This document shows, piece by piece, positions 25,099-36,628 of a stretch of DNA of 64,000 nucleotides (its first letter is position 1; each line of letters starts with the position of its first letter). Under the pieces are notes generated by a model, which was not told the DNA's origin, ran no database searches, and saw only the letters and a list, made by a program, of their open reading frames with translations. The position numbers were made by a program, and so were the translations under genes. Origin of the DNA: Phoronis australis (lineage: Eukaryota > Phoronida > Phoronidae); NCBI GenBank assembly GCA_002633005.1, contig NMRA01000756.1, positions 42,638 to 106,637 of the forward strand. The letters are read 5' to 3'.

Positions 25099-25838
25099 TT
25101 AAATATTTTCCCGTTTAGCAGCACTCAATAATTCTGGGAAACTCGCACAGTTTGATGCCTTTGGAATGAAAAGAATCGCTGAGGAAGACCATCGATTTGA
25201 ACTGTGACAAAATATTGTTGAGTCAATGGAATTGCCGCAGTAGCACATTTCATGTAAACAAGACTCAGAGACATTTGAAATACAGTATGTCAAAAGTAGT
25301 CAAACAAAGTGCTATTTCCATTTCGTGGCGTGTCATCTGTGCTGACTAAAGGTGTCTCATTGTACACCTAATTTGCTCGCATTTTGTAAATGTGACCACA
25401 TTTGTTCTTTTCTATTTACTTGATTTATGGCGTGTAATTTGCCTGTGTCCTATATCAGGCTCAGTATAGTATTACTATTCTCTAAACTACTTTGGTGCTT
25501 GTTTAATGTTTGGCTATTTTATTGTTTTGCTATATAAGTACAGTATAACCTGCTCCGCTGCATCTTTGTCTAACATAATAAACAATAATTTAAATCAGGA
25601 CAGTTTTTAAATATTGCCCAACTTTGTTCCAAAATCTCCTTGCAGGATTACCAAAGTTCACCTATACTTATGCAGTCTGAACGTTTGCATATTTTATTTT
25701 CGTTTTGCTGCGCATGCATTGTCTCATGATTTTTCAATGAAGTAGCTGACACTACATGTATTAGTCTCGAGACTTCTGAATTTTTGGAGTCTGACTGATG
25801 GTAAGCACCAAACACCATTGCATATCCATACTAAAATC
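25099..25838. other. No gene recognised; decaying tail of the split gene
   Basis: The first 150 bases contain short peptide-like pieces with stops that may continue the gene ending near 25098. The rest is AT-rich with AATAAA-like hexamers and no exon. Confidence 0.3.
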
Positions 25839-26132
25839 GGGCGGATCCAGGATTTTGAGTTGGGGGGCAGGGCACAGAATTTCGCCACATCCGCGCGCCC
25901 ACCCTAAAATGTAGGGATGCAGGAGTCTCGCAATTTTGGGTTTGTGGACTTATTACTAAGAAAATCTGGTAAACGGGGTTTGTTCAAGGCCAATGCATTG
26001 TGCATTCGCCCCCGGAGCCCCCTGGGTGCGAGAAAATGCTAGTCAGCAATTCGCACCCTGAACTGACAAATGGTATCTGGGAGAATTTTAGGGGGGCCTT
26101 TCCCCTTGGCCCCCTCCCGGAATCCGCCATTG
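25839..26132 (-). mobile_element. Inverted-repeat element, hAT-like termini (most complete copy)
   Basis: Starts ggcggatccaggattttgag and ends ccggaatccgccattg, giving inverted termini. The interior is an inverted version of 5188-5462: gggtttgtggacttattact, aacggggtttgt, gctagtcagcaattcgcacc. About 294 bp, no coding frame. The best copy here for defining the family's ends. Confidence 0.65.
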
Positions 26133-27441
26133 AAACTGTGATTGATGCAGAAAACATCTGAACTGATTTATCTGCTATCTTGCGTGTGAAATACTCGATT
26201 TCCTGTGTCTTTTTATGAAAATGTCTACCAACCTTCCGCAAATACATCATTCTATGCGTTGTCGGTAAAAACTAAAAAACATTGGTATCCATAATGCGAG
26301 AATATTCAGACATCCATATGCACATATCGGCGTGTGCTGTTCGGGGACTTCCCGAATGAGAAGCTTAAGAAAAGTTATTTAACAACGCCAATTTCACCGG
26401 TAGTCGACTGTCCTTATAAGATCAGTGTTCCTAACCTCATTTCACAGCATCTATCCCATACCATTTCAATATATCTCTTTTTTATGACTAACTACTTTGC
26501 TGTATGATTTGTTCAGGTTTGGTGATATACACTGTATGGAGATGCAGTTGTCTCCTTCCGGCCCAATACACCTATTATTGTTTTTTATAAAATACGTTGA
26601 ACTGAGATGCGTCGGGACACGATCAACCGACTTCGAGAAAATTAGAAAACTAAATTTTAATCAGACCCACACATTAAAATTTCACAATTTGAGTTCGCAG
26701 TTATGTATAACTGAAGACTTACTTAATAGATTTTTTACGCAACCATAATGCATTTTCAAACGGTGAGTATATGCACATGCTATTGGCAACGTTATCGTCA
26801 GGGTCAAAGGAAACCAACGTGCCTTGTTGTGCTTCTCATTCTTTTCAGTAATGTAACAAAATTAAAGCTCTCTTGATACATGTTCGATCGCCTATTTTAA
26901 GATTTCAAAACTGTATTTTGAATCCTCGCATACATTTGTTACAATGAAGACATTGGCCAGTTGCACAATTTTGGTGAGGTGCCCTAGTTCTAGAGCCCGA
27001 TGCGGTATGAAGAAGGATGATTGCCTAAACTTTTGATGGTTTTATTTTGTAGAGCTAAGATCAATCTAAACACTGGTTGTAGTTTTGTTGTTTTAAATTT
27101 GGCTTCAGCTGAGACAATTAGTCAGGAAGTAGGGCAGTTTTCAACATTTTGGAATCACCAAAAACTAGCTAAATTGGTAGCCTTCAAAAACGGCTAAGAT
27201 GTAACTGAAACTGTGATATTTTCTATGACTGGCAAATTGAAAGACACCTCAATTCAGTGATAAACTTGAAGTGTTTCATTTTGCACTATTGTTCTCAAGG
27301 TAAGTTCGCAAAAAGTGCCAAAATGTAGCTGTAACGAGGCTTGGATTTGGCAGAAAACCAACACGTTCCCATAGCAACCACAAGGTAGCGCACGCAAAAA
27401 AATTAATGTTGGTATGAAGGTTGGGGCATCAACCCCTACCA
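26133..27441. other. No gene recognised
   Basis: AT-rich spacer; open frames are short and featureless. Confidence 0.4.
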
Positions 27442-27771
27442 TCATGCAAACAATCGAGGAAATCCGTGACATAGCCTTTTATCACTTTTTGCCTGGTCCA
27501 TTCGTGGACGTGCTCTTAAATGCAATTCCATTTCTTTTTTTATAATTTTGCAGAGGGAATTATAAATCTCATCGACTTCATATCGTTTACGACACTCATT
27601 TTCTAATATTAAAAACAACTCCCCAATCGCACTTTTAAAAGTCTCATTATCTATGAATTCACTAGGGATAGAATTTAATTTAAACCGTTTTCTAAATCGA
27701 ATATCAAAGGAGTTATCCCTACCATGATCCTCTACAGTTTCGTCACTGATATTCACTGGAACGTGTAGCAT
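27442..27771 (-). pseudogene. LINE ORF2 linker between endonuclease and RT (fragment)
   Basis: A 109-codon minus frame with HVPVNISDETVEDHGRD... and a basic, charged stretch (RKRFKLNSIPSEF...ECRKRYEVDEIYN). It directly follows, on the minus strand, the endonuclease end at 27776-28252, only four bases away but in another frame. In LINE ORF2 proteins this position is the poorly conserved linker before the RT. The RT itself is missing, so this copy is truncated at its 3' side. Confidence 0.55.
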
Positions 27772-27775
27772 GATT

Positions 27776-28265
27776 TTAAAACAATACGCTGTGATCAGGC
27801 AGTTTTGACTTTTCTGACAATAGTCTCAGTAAATGATGTTTGTCAACTACCTCTGTACAAGTATGGACCTCAAATTTAAGACAAGACTGAAGCGACTCAT
27901 GGGGAACAATAAAGTAAACTACAACCGCTCTTCCTCTATGACTTATCAAGGTGAAGTTACATGTATCTCTACTTAACTCTTTCCTACCATTGACTATGCA
28001 AGTTTTAGAGTCGAACAAAAAGTAAATGTAACTTCTACCATGACTATTTACAACTTTATCAATTACGACTCGTTTATTTACTTGACAATCAACATCTGGA
28101 ATGTAATCATTCAAGTTACCCACTCTCGAGTTAAATTCTCCACATATAACGTCATCTGCTATATCTGCATGTAAATATAACTGGCATAATAGATAGCTAT
28201 AGAAACTATCTGCATCACAACCCCTCAGGTGGTAAATAGCAACAATATACAATAATACAATAGCC
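27776..28265 (-). pseudogene. LINE ORF2 endonuclease, C-terminal half (broken)
   Basis: The minus strand encodes the second half of an apurinic-type endonuclease: an LPPEG-like start (in a shifted frame near 28240), ADSFYSYLLCQLYLHAD, ICGEFNSRVG in place of the usual GDFN motif, SHGRSYIYFLFDSKT, ISHRGRAVVVYFIVPHES and a final KLPDHSVL (the usual SDH position). The Asp-to-Glu change in GDFN and a Val where the DYF-type Asp is expected indicate loss of activity. In life this domain nicks target DNA for target-primed reverse transcription. The N-terminal half is displaced to 29205-29417. Confidence 0.7.
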
Positions 28266-28438
28266 TAAGCGTATTAAACAGTACACACCATGGATTTTTG
28301 CACATTTCGAATAACCGGTGGCCACAGACTAAATGTATGACGTAAAATCTAGCCAAGTCCATAATTATTTTGTGTCATGAGCTCGAAATTTTAATGTCTC
28401 TTTCAATTTTGCCAATTTTCACATTTCCCGCCATGTGA

Positions 28439-29111
28439 CATCATGGGTTGAACACAAGAGGTCAGCGACTAGCATTGAACAACGACGGAGAGTAGGGAAT
28501 TTGAAAGCGACAACGATTATGAGCAAGAAATGAACAAATACTATGAAGAAACGTACGAGAATGGTGGCCAGGATGACGAAATGGGGTTGCACGAAAGCGA
28601 GAACGAGTTTGATATGTTTTCAGCTGCGTACTTTTCTACTTTGAGGCCTTATGAACTGGATCCTTCCGCGAGAGAAGCGGCCTCGGGCTCGGCCAGTTAA
28701 CCCAGTCATCTAACAGACGATCCTGAATAAAGAGCCGATGTTTCTGAATAGTAAATATTGTCCTTTATTGAACCAGGCCTTCATCGTAACATCTTTTCTG
28801 ATTGGAGTCAAAACACGACTCCTCAAAGTGGGCAGAACACAGAGTGGCCCGGACAGAATCGCTTGGTCCACGCTGAGGTCCCACACTCTCGTTCGGCGCA
28901 CGAAGCGATGCCACTACTGCGTAACTTTGGCGTCCTTCGGAACACCGAGACGTTCTCCGTCTGACTGCTGTTGCTGTAACCTCCGCAAACACATCTTTTC
29001 ATCCCTCTACGAACCTTCTCGACGCTAAATATACTTTACTTTCACTTCACTCTATACACTTAGTTGCTGATCCGAACAGTGCGCCGAACGACTTGGGTTC
29101 AACCCATGACG
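28439..29111. mobile_element. Insertion within the LINE, with 20-bp inverted ends
   Basis: About 0.9 kb of unrelated DNA (28266-29204) separates the two halves of the LINE endonuclease. Within it, catcatgggttgaacacaag (28439-28458) and cttgggttcaacccatgacg (29092-29111) are inverted repeats matching at 18 of 20 positions. Just inside the left arm a plus-strand open frame ending at TAA 28698-28700 encodes an acidic peptide (ESDNDYEQEMNKYYEETYEN, then ...MFSAAYFSTLRPYELDPS). It looks coding but I do not recognise it. A DNA transposon remnant is the simplest reading. Confidence 0.4.
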
Positions 29112-29204
29112 TTGTACATAATTATTATTTTTTCAATTTTTACGTGTTTCTTTTTGAGCTTTGCACAAAAGGCACTGAAATCAAGTAAGATATAGTAATA
29201 AAAT

Positions 29205-29417
29205 TTATTTTGAGGTTCTAGAGTCATGTTGCGTACACTTTAAAGGTAATATACCATCACACGACTTGTCAACAATATCAATTTTAAATGTTTTAAACAA
29301 ATAATTTTTAACAAATATTCTCACCGCACCCGAACCTCTTGGGGCCCGCTTGTTTATAAGCTGCCTATTGTGTCCGTACCAAAAATAACCGGGCAAAAGT
29401 AATAGATTTATTTGCAT
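29205..29417 (-). pseudogene. LINE ORF2 endonuclease, N-terminal fragment
   Basis: Minus-strand peptide GYFWYGHNRQLINKRAPRGSG, then VRIFVKNYLFKTFKIDIVDK, is a typical start of a LINE endonuclease, including the strand that reads GSGAVRIFVKN. It lies about 124 bases after the end of ORF1 (29542), as expected for the ORF1-ORF2 order, and stops at the insertion that begins near 29204. Confidence 0.6.
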
Positions 29418-29541
29418 GTAAATGAGTTTCTACCACCCCTATGATGTGGGCGTTGAATGAAGACAGCAATTGTTCACGGAGCAATGAATTGTTGCTGGTC
29501 CAACCACAGGCATTGGCCTCGCAAATCCTCAAAACGCTGTC

Positions 29542-30395
29542 CTATTCTGCATCACGAATTGTTTTGTTCCCCGAGTCAGCCTCCTCACCTGTGGCCACTC
29601 TCACAATTCGACCATTTGAGCGGATCTTGAATTCTTTGTTGTTCGGCAAAGTTTCAATGATTGTTTTGAAATTAATTTCAAATAACCTGTCAGTGTGAGA
29701 TTTGCTTCCACGAAGAAAAACTCGTTGAAATAAAAGCGTGCCCTTTAATTTTTGCTTGTTCCGCAGCACTAGAAGTTTTTGAACCAGTGACTCAACAGAA
29801 AATTTGACCAAGGGAGGTCTGGTATCCCCCTGTCGAGCGTTCAGACGGGTGCAATCAAGTAAGGTCACATCTGAAGACAGGCCCATGCTACATAACAGTT
29901 CTTCAATCACTTCGCGTAAAGGTCGGGTTCCGTTGACTATGCCTGATGCGATAATACACAAGTCATTGTTATACAATGGGTCGTTCTGAATGACTAAATC
30001 TGAACCATGCGCGTAATGCTTCTCCAACCTGCTTACACGGTTTTCGAGACGTGCAAAATCCATATCAATATCCGCCTTGAAGGATTTTAGCTTGATATCA
30101 ATAGAACTTGTGATCTCATTGCGTATTTTGTACATTTTGGATTCAAACGTTTTTCTAAGCCCATCTTGAGCCGACTATAGATCTCGGATTTCTTTCAATA
30201 CGAGTTCAGATATCTCAACTTGATATCACGTGGAGCTGGAGAGGTCGGCATGCTTGATATAGCTTCACTAATTGCAGGTTCTGAATTAAACGTTTTGTTA
30301 CATTGATCACCTGTACGGTTCATAGTTGTCCTTAACTCGCTACTGTCCTTGCTTGGTTTACGTTTGCGTACAGTTTGCCACTCAGAATAATCCAA
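29542..30395 (-). pseudogene. LINE ORF1-like protein (coiled coil plus RNA-binding region), broken
   Basis: The start MDYSEWQTVRKRKPSKDSSE is at 30395 on the minus strand. The first frame runs to a TGA near 30195; after a frame change the main segment (30135-29542, 197 codons) follows. That segment has a heptad-like region (SIDIKLKSFKADIDMDFARL...RLEKHYA), a hinge, and a globular part (CIIASGIVNGTRPLREVIEE...FLRGSKSHTDRLFEIN) ending in EADSGNKTIRDAE. This is the usual plan of a LINE ORF1 nucleic-acid chaperone. At least one stop and one frameshift break it. It belongs with the ORF2 fragments downstream on the same strand. Confidence 0.65.
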
Positions 30396-30790
30396 AAGTG
30401 TAAATAAAGAAGATAATAACTAAATGTCAATATGACTTGTCCCAAAATCTATACTCATAGCTTCGAGTAAATTGATGTAAAAAATAAAAGAAATAATCTT
30501 ATTGAACATTATCTTACAATTGCGGCTGTCTATATGCTGTAAATCGCTGACAAACTAGCATAAAAACTTCGTCGTTGTCTCTACCGCAGAATACGTCCAT
30601 TGCAAACATTCCCGAAAATGGTACTGTTAGGGAACTAGTTTACATAAACACACCTTTCAACATTGATGACAAGTCAAATAACTTATAAAAAAGCATGCAA
30701 TTCGATTTTTTCGTTAGTAAATGAACCTTATAACTATAAAACTGATTATGAGCTTGTACGTTTTATTTGAAATGCACATTGATACCCGAA

Positions 30791-31078
30791 GGTCACTCAT
30801 ATTGACATGGTGCCCGCAGGCGTATACCAATAATTGCTGAGACACGTCCTATAGCGGGGGCCAGGTCTGCTAATTCCCATCCCCTTTTGCGTGGGATAGA
30901 AAGACGGCCAGCGTGCCTTTGCGGGACAGAGAACAAGGCAGAGAGCCTTTTGGTTGATAGAATTGACAATTAGGGACCTATTGAACCCCGTTTGTGTCCC
31001 GCAAAACGTGCTGAAGAAGTACCGCTTACCCGCAATTTTGGTTACACGCCTGCGGGCACCTTATCGATATGAGTGACA
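30791..31078. mobile_element. 288-bp inverted-repeat element with 33-bp ends
   Basis: ggtcactcatattgacatgg... (30791-30823) and its inverted partner acgcctgcgggcacc... (31046-31078) match at 29 of 33 positions. The interior is non-coding, fairly GC-rich, with ccccttttgcgtgggataga and gtgtcccgcaaaacgtgctg. It directly abuts the fibrinogen-domain pseudogene, so it may have replaced that gene's 5' end. Confidence 0.7.
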
Positions 31079-31129
31079 TCTCGGGCATTTATAGTAACCA
31101 TATGCTGTATCTCTATTCTTGAAGGCACG

Positions 31130-31732
31130 ACATATACGGGACATCTATTGGTGAGACCAAAAAACGCCCAGCATGGTTTCATTGCCTCTTGTGACAGCGG
31201 TTGGATAGTCATTCAGCGAAGGTTTGATGGCAGTTTGGATTTCAACAAAGCGTGAGTGGACTACAAAGTTGGGTTTGGAGAACTAATTGGCGAAATGTGG
31301 CTTGGTAACGACAACATTCACTACATCACCCAGCAGGCTCAGTATAAAATACAGTATGTTATGACGTTATGGGATGGCACGCAATTTACACGCGATCACA
31401 GCGTGTTCGCAATTGCGAACGAGACCGCAAAGTACAGGATGACAGTGTCATCTGTGTTGCAGGCGAATGTGGTAAAATCGAGCATTGAGCAGCTAAACGG
31501 CGTACCATTCACCACCCGCGACTCCGACAATGATGAGTACCCTAACAATTGTGCTATTCAAAATGAGGGTGGGTGGTGGTTCAAGAAATGTAGTTATGTT
31601 TGCCTCAATAATCTCTACCCCCTCAAGGGTACATGCTCTTTGGAAAAGAATAAAATGTGCATGAAAACAGCGCACGAGAGTGGAGACACATACTTGTTAA
31701 TGTATTCCCTCATGAAAATAAAGAAGGTTTGA
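31130..31732 (+). pseudogene. Fibrinogen C-terminal domain (FReD) pseudogene
   Basis: One uninterrupted block without introns encodes SGWIVIQRRFDGSLDFNKA, an in-frame TGA at 31253-31255, then VDYKVGFGELIGEMWLGNDN, YKIQYVMTLWDGTQF, the Ca-binding-like DSDNDEYPNNCA and GGWWFKKCSYVCLNN. These are the hallmarks of fibrinogen-related domains (ficolin, tenascin, angiopoietin and invertebrate FREP families), which bind sugars or acetylated ligands outside the cell. The block is somewhat short of the usual domain of about 215 residues. The N-terminal part is missing and the C-terminal tail diverges after GTCSLEK. The in-frame stop falls where FReDs usually have Trp. The lack of introns suggests a retrocopy or a single-exon gene. 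AATAAA-like hexamers occur at 31781 and 31811. Confidence 0.8.
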
Positions 31733-34230
31733 AGGTCATTCCACATGGAAGGAAGGACTATACGGACACCAGATGAATTAAAATAAACACTTTTTTTAAC
31801 TAAACTCTCGAAATAAAGGACTTCTTTACTGTATGTTGAAACATATATTGCTTAAAACGTGGATGAACACGCGTGAAAGCTACTTTCAAAAATTGGCATA
31901 GGAGGGTTCTCATTATGATATGTTTGTAACTGATTGGAATTGATTATTATACACCAGATACGCAGTAACATCTCTGCAAATGAGTATTCGCAGAATAATC
32001 TTGGAACACAGATTTGTCTGAATTTTGCAAATGAAAAAGTTTCCTGTATCTGCAGTTGCGATGCTCTAATTGAACCAAAATATCATACTATCGAACACAA
32101 AAAATAGTCTTGTGATTAATAAAATTTAGAAGTACACACGAAAATATTAAGAGCTATTCCTCTAGAAACCAAAAAGGAACCAAAAATCACTCTAGATGCC
32201 ATCTTTCAGATATAGCTTAAACTTTGTGTACATGTATGTGATAGTGGTGTGGCTCTGATACAAAAGTCACCAATTTGGTCATTTACTTTTGGCCTTTAAA
32301 TGTTCACGAGGAAAATGACTTTTTTGCTTTCCGAAAACAATAATTTACCATGTAAAAACAGCTNACTAATCAACAGCAATAAGATAGAAACGTCTTGTGT
32401 AAAAGTCTGGTGTTGGTCAGTGTTGTGCCAGCTGAGATATACGGGCTCAAAGTGTGGCGAAATTGCAATGCCTTGTTAACCTCTGACCCCTCTATACTTT
32501 ATGCATGAAATTTTTTACTTAGCGGCAGAGTTAATGAGTATTGCTTAACATCTTTGTAAAGCCGAAGATTTGCTTTATTTAAAAATTACAAACAGATAAT
32601 GATCTCGTGCGCCGATATTTTTTGTTGTGCAGTGCAAATAAGGCATTTTCGGCGAGTTCATTGCATGGCATACCCCCAAAATAGAGGCTCCCTGATTTCT
32701 CCCACTTAAACAAGGTAAAATGAGATTGGACTTTACTGTTTTGTTTATCATCCCAAAGGTAACTAAAATGCATAGTATGGTTCAAATCGGTGACATTGGA
32801 TTTATCACCCCTCTGGGCATTTTTGCCTGCTGTGAGCCGTACTTCACTCTTAAGCGAATGTTTATTTGACTATTTTACGTCTTAACTGAAAATGGGTTCA
32901 GGAAGAAGTAATTACTGCTAAATATCGTATTAGAGGCCATAATGCAGTCTGACATATCCATATGCCATTTCACCCATTTAGGATTCATAACTGACCGTGT
33001 GTCAGAGGTTACGCAGGTAGAGGTGATAGCATATTTGCCTTGTGACAATGCTCATCACGGTTAGCGTACTGAAAATTCTTTTTTCACTTTGAAGACAAAG
33101 GCCTGAATCAGAGGAAAAGCATCGCTATTTTATGTCTAAGATTTGGACTCATTTTTGATCGGGTGGGTCATGTTGGATGTCAGCGGAATAGGTTATGAGT
33201 GTAAAAAGCTTTTAAGTAACCTTACAGAATGATTTTTGGCGGAAAAATAAGCTTTTGCAAAATAACTTAAGTCGTTGAGGAAAAACTTAAGTTTTCTGAA
33301 AACAGGTCTCTGTGTGATCAAAATTTATGTTTTCCAATTTTTGAAATTTGAATATTATGGGTTATTTGATTTTTATTGTTGGAAATTTTTCAGTTAATTT
33401 TCCAACAAAAAGTTCTTGTTTGTTTATGCATAATCGATTATTTAATTAAAATGTATACATGTAAAATGTTTCCTTTGTTTCGAGTTATGTCCGTAAGGCC
33501 ACCGGAAGTCGACGGTCTTCGAAGAAAACGATGGTTGTCGGCTAGCCCACGACAACTGAGTTGATATACATGTAACTACTTGCAGAGCCTGTAAGATGAA
33601 ATGTACAGCAGTTGTGGAAGTCAGGTTACTGCCAGAAAGCAGTCTAAAATCGATTGGCCACAAACGGCGCTGCGGTTGCTTCCAACGTGAAAAGTGCAGT
33701 TGTTATGATCACTGTCAGCCACTCACGCTGTCACATACCGACTTGGACAGTTATCGTGTGTGGGTTATTAAATCTATATTATTCTAACGTGTAATATTAT
33801 ACTGCCTGTCGTCCTTGGAAGAGCAAGACATCTAAGGACATGCATCGAAACAATCGCCATAGTGGTGGGGCTGTCAACACCTACATCGGTTTCAGCGTTT
33901 ATTTAATTTGATGCTGCAATCAGTGTTTGAATTTGAAACAAATAATCATAAGCGTTTTCTTCTTTTCTCTGCAAGTGTGTAAAAATGCCCAGCAACTACA
34001 TGTACATGTATATCCGAACAAGAAAAAGTAGCGTGGGGCATTCAGACTGAAAATTACCGCGCACTCAGCCTGATAACGACTAAAAAGGACCTCTTCTAGT
34101 AAAGGCTAGCAGATTCACGTGTAGGTAACAAAGTCTCCTACGTAAGTCAATCATCGACGTAATAGGAATACGAAATATTTAAAAACGCAAACATCGATCT
34201 ATTGCCACAAGTCGTGGGTCGAGGGGTTGT
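31733..34230. other. No supported gene
   Basis: AT-rich DNA with one ambiguous base at 32364. The open frames at 33376-33787 are short and overlap on both strands without domain features. Confidence 0.4.
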
Positions 34231-34249
34231 GGATCGAGGGGTATGGGAT

Positions 34250-34765
34250 TCGAGGGGGTTTTAGAACAATCCTCAGAGATCTCTTTAAATCACCAATGGA
34301 TTCTTTCGATAAGTTTGCTAAGTATTCTGGTTTGACACCCAATACTGATAAAACTGTATATGGACTGATTCCAAGATACATGTAGGTTGCCGTGAAAAAC
34401 TTTGCTGTGAAAAAATTTTTAAAATGTACAAGTTCCCAATTCACATCCCTTGGAATTATCTTCTCTGTCAATTTACAGGAAATTATTCATTTAAACCACG
34501 ATGCAAAATTGAACGAGGTTAGAAATGGCTTTAAAATTGGTCAAACAGAAATTAGACCACTGTTGGAAAAATAACGGTTTGTCAAATCTTTTATCGACAA
34601 AGCTGATTCAACTTTGTGCACACTTGCTCTTCCAGGTGCTACATTTTTATCAGACATTGACAAATTAGTTTTTAATTATGTACTTTTTAATTTAATTAAT
34701 GAGTCTCTAGAAAGAAATCTGGTCTTTATTGCGTCATTTGTTAAAGCTTTTAAACTGATTTCAAA
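34250..34765 (+). pseudogene. L1/Tx1-like LINE fragment (RT thumb region)
   Basis: Broken plus-strand frames give, in order, LRDLFKSPMDSFDKFAKYSG, LTPNTDKTVYGL (near 34340), a segment with FTSLGIIFSVNLQEIIHLNH (34450-34500), a region matching the place where these proteins have a basic helix before the second helix of the thumb (34560-34600, frame broken), and LALPGATFLSDIDKLVFNYV (34620-34680). This series is typical of the post-YxDD part of L1/Tx1-type reverse transcriptases and differs from the LINE at 19445-21775, which is of another lineage. No catalytic motif remains. Confidence 0.6.
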
Positions 34766-34866
34766 ACTTATAATCGCAATGCTTCCTCTTGGCTAAATAG
34801 TTATGTGAAATTGTTCGTATTGTTGCCGTGGGAATAATCGAAGAGGATGCAATGGTAGAGTAGTCT

Positions 34867-35374
34867 TTATTTTTTTGCTCCGAGGCCAAATGTGGCCCAT
34901 GAACACTTAGAGAAAATAAAGTCCGAACACCATACAAAAACGTGAATGGCTCTAGACGTGAGACAAGTAAACAAACTACCATAGCGCTTTTCTCTATCTC
35001 GGCCTCTTTTGACCAGAAATGGTTCAAAGCAATCCACACCAAAGGAGAAAAAACGGAGTCGCCTAAAGACACCCAATCAACCGGTAAATCGGCCATCCGC
35101 TAAGTCAGTAATCCACCCTTTGATCTTTTGCACTGCAGCACACCCTCGGAGCTGACGGTTAATTAAAACCCTAACTCCAGGGATAAAAAGACCGTATGGA
35201 TGATAGAGCGTGTTTTCGGCCAGAATGTTGCGTGACGAACCGGTGAAAATGCCTCACAGTCATCGAAGCGACTTGACAGTCCGTGGGTACAATAATAGGG
35301 TGCCTCGAATCATCTGGAAGGCAAGCATTGTTCAATCTACGAGACACCTTTAAAAGACAATTCGACGAATCCAA
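34867..35374 (-). pseudogene. BEL/Pao retrotransposon integrase fragment
   Basis: The minus strand gives RRLNNACLPDDSRHPIIVPT, a His-containing zinc-binding segment (RHFHRFVTQHSGRKHAL), then MADLPVDWVSLGDSVFSP, a frame change, and GVDCFEPFLVKRGRDREKRY followed by SLFTCLTSRAIHV. This order (glycine-rich 'RLNNA' linker, HHCC finger, MADLP.. linker, GVD..GPF catalytic start, RYG.LFTCL..RAIH) is diagnostic for BEL/Pao integrases. The first catalytic Asp of the D,D(35)E triad is in GVD. The remaining triad lies beyond the truncation near 34860. At least two frame changes make it non-functional. Confidence 0.75.
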
Positions 35375-36628
35375 GAACAGGGTCTTAGGCGTCAGGTGTA
35401 AACTGTGGCAACCGACATGGGTCTGGGGCCTGGAACAGTCGGGAAAAGAAAGGCTGAGAAGTACGGATATTTTGGAAAATTGAAGAGAACATTTAACAAC
35501 TGTGCATCAGTGCATGGTTTACCTTCTTACGGCCCTGACCAGGACATTGTTATAAAGGGCTCCGCTTTTGCAGCACAGTACGTCTAAACGCACTTGCAAG
35601 TAATCGTTCATACATGTATTTCGAAAAATCGAGAAAATTTGTAAAGCGAAGCTTTCTCGGAGCTTACAAATTTACCGGATGTTTCAATTCAATAAGTCAA
35701 TTTTGCGAAAGTAAAACCACGTTTTTCCAGAGGATCCTCTCTGGCAAGGGATAACTGAAACAACTGCTTTATGTTTTTTTCTCGAAAGTGACCTGACAGA
35801 TATCAGTTGCTGTGCATTTCCGATTTTTGGAAATATAGATATTTTCATATTTAGTGGATTCCCCTTGAAAGTGGCCATTAATGACACTCAAGTGGCCACA
35901 TGTTTGTGCTTCTTAAGAGGGTCTAATGTAGGAATCGATTACCTCTATTTTCCTGTTTTTTGTGAAATCGTGCAACCGGTTTTCATGTTGAATAAGATTA
36001 GTTCCTGCACCGTCTTGTGGCCGCACGACGGTGGAATGAACTGTCGCTCTTTTCCAAGCTTAATGGTGTTTAGCCTTTCATCCTAAGGTGTCCCATTTCA
36101 GACGGGATCCTCTCTCGGTGGAGCAGTTCGAAGGAAATATCCTTTTGTCACCCTAATCATAAAAATCCGACACTGCCAACTGTTCACGAGTGATGTTGAA
36201 ATCCCAAATCCATCAAAAACAGTCGTGCACAGCACAGTAGTAACAAGACATTCGATCCAAACAAACAAAAATGTGGAAAAACACAATACCATTGACCGCC
36301 ATCAAAAGGGTGGGATTTTGAAGAACGTGAAACCCACTATTTGTGAATTTGACAAAAGGACTATTTCTGATGGTTAGTTATAAAATAATGTTAGTGTTTC
36401 CCATAATATGACAAGAATAGTATTTCTTTTGGAGGTGGTTACTGTGAGTTGTTTGTAAGGATTTCCCACATGTGGAAAACACTGCTGTCTAAACTACTAT
36501 TTGTGATGACCGCGTACATGTACACGTCCGAAGGGGGTACTCAAAAAACTTTCTCAATCACAAAGATCTCAGCTTTTTTTTGGAGGTGGAGCTCAAGTTT
36601 AACTCGTGAACCGTTATAGGTACAAGAA
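35375..36628. other. No supported gene
   Basis: A plus-strand open frame at 35405-35587 (GLGPGTVGKRKAEKYGYFGK, then LKRTFNNCASVHGLPSYGPD) looks mildly coding and could be a decayed exon, but lacks enough context for a family call. The rest is featureless. Confidence 0.3.
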
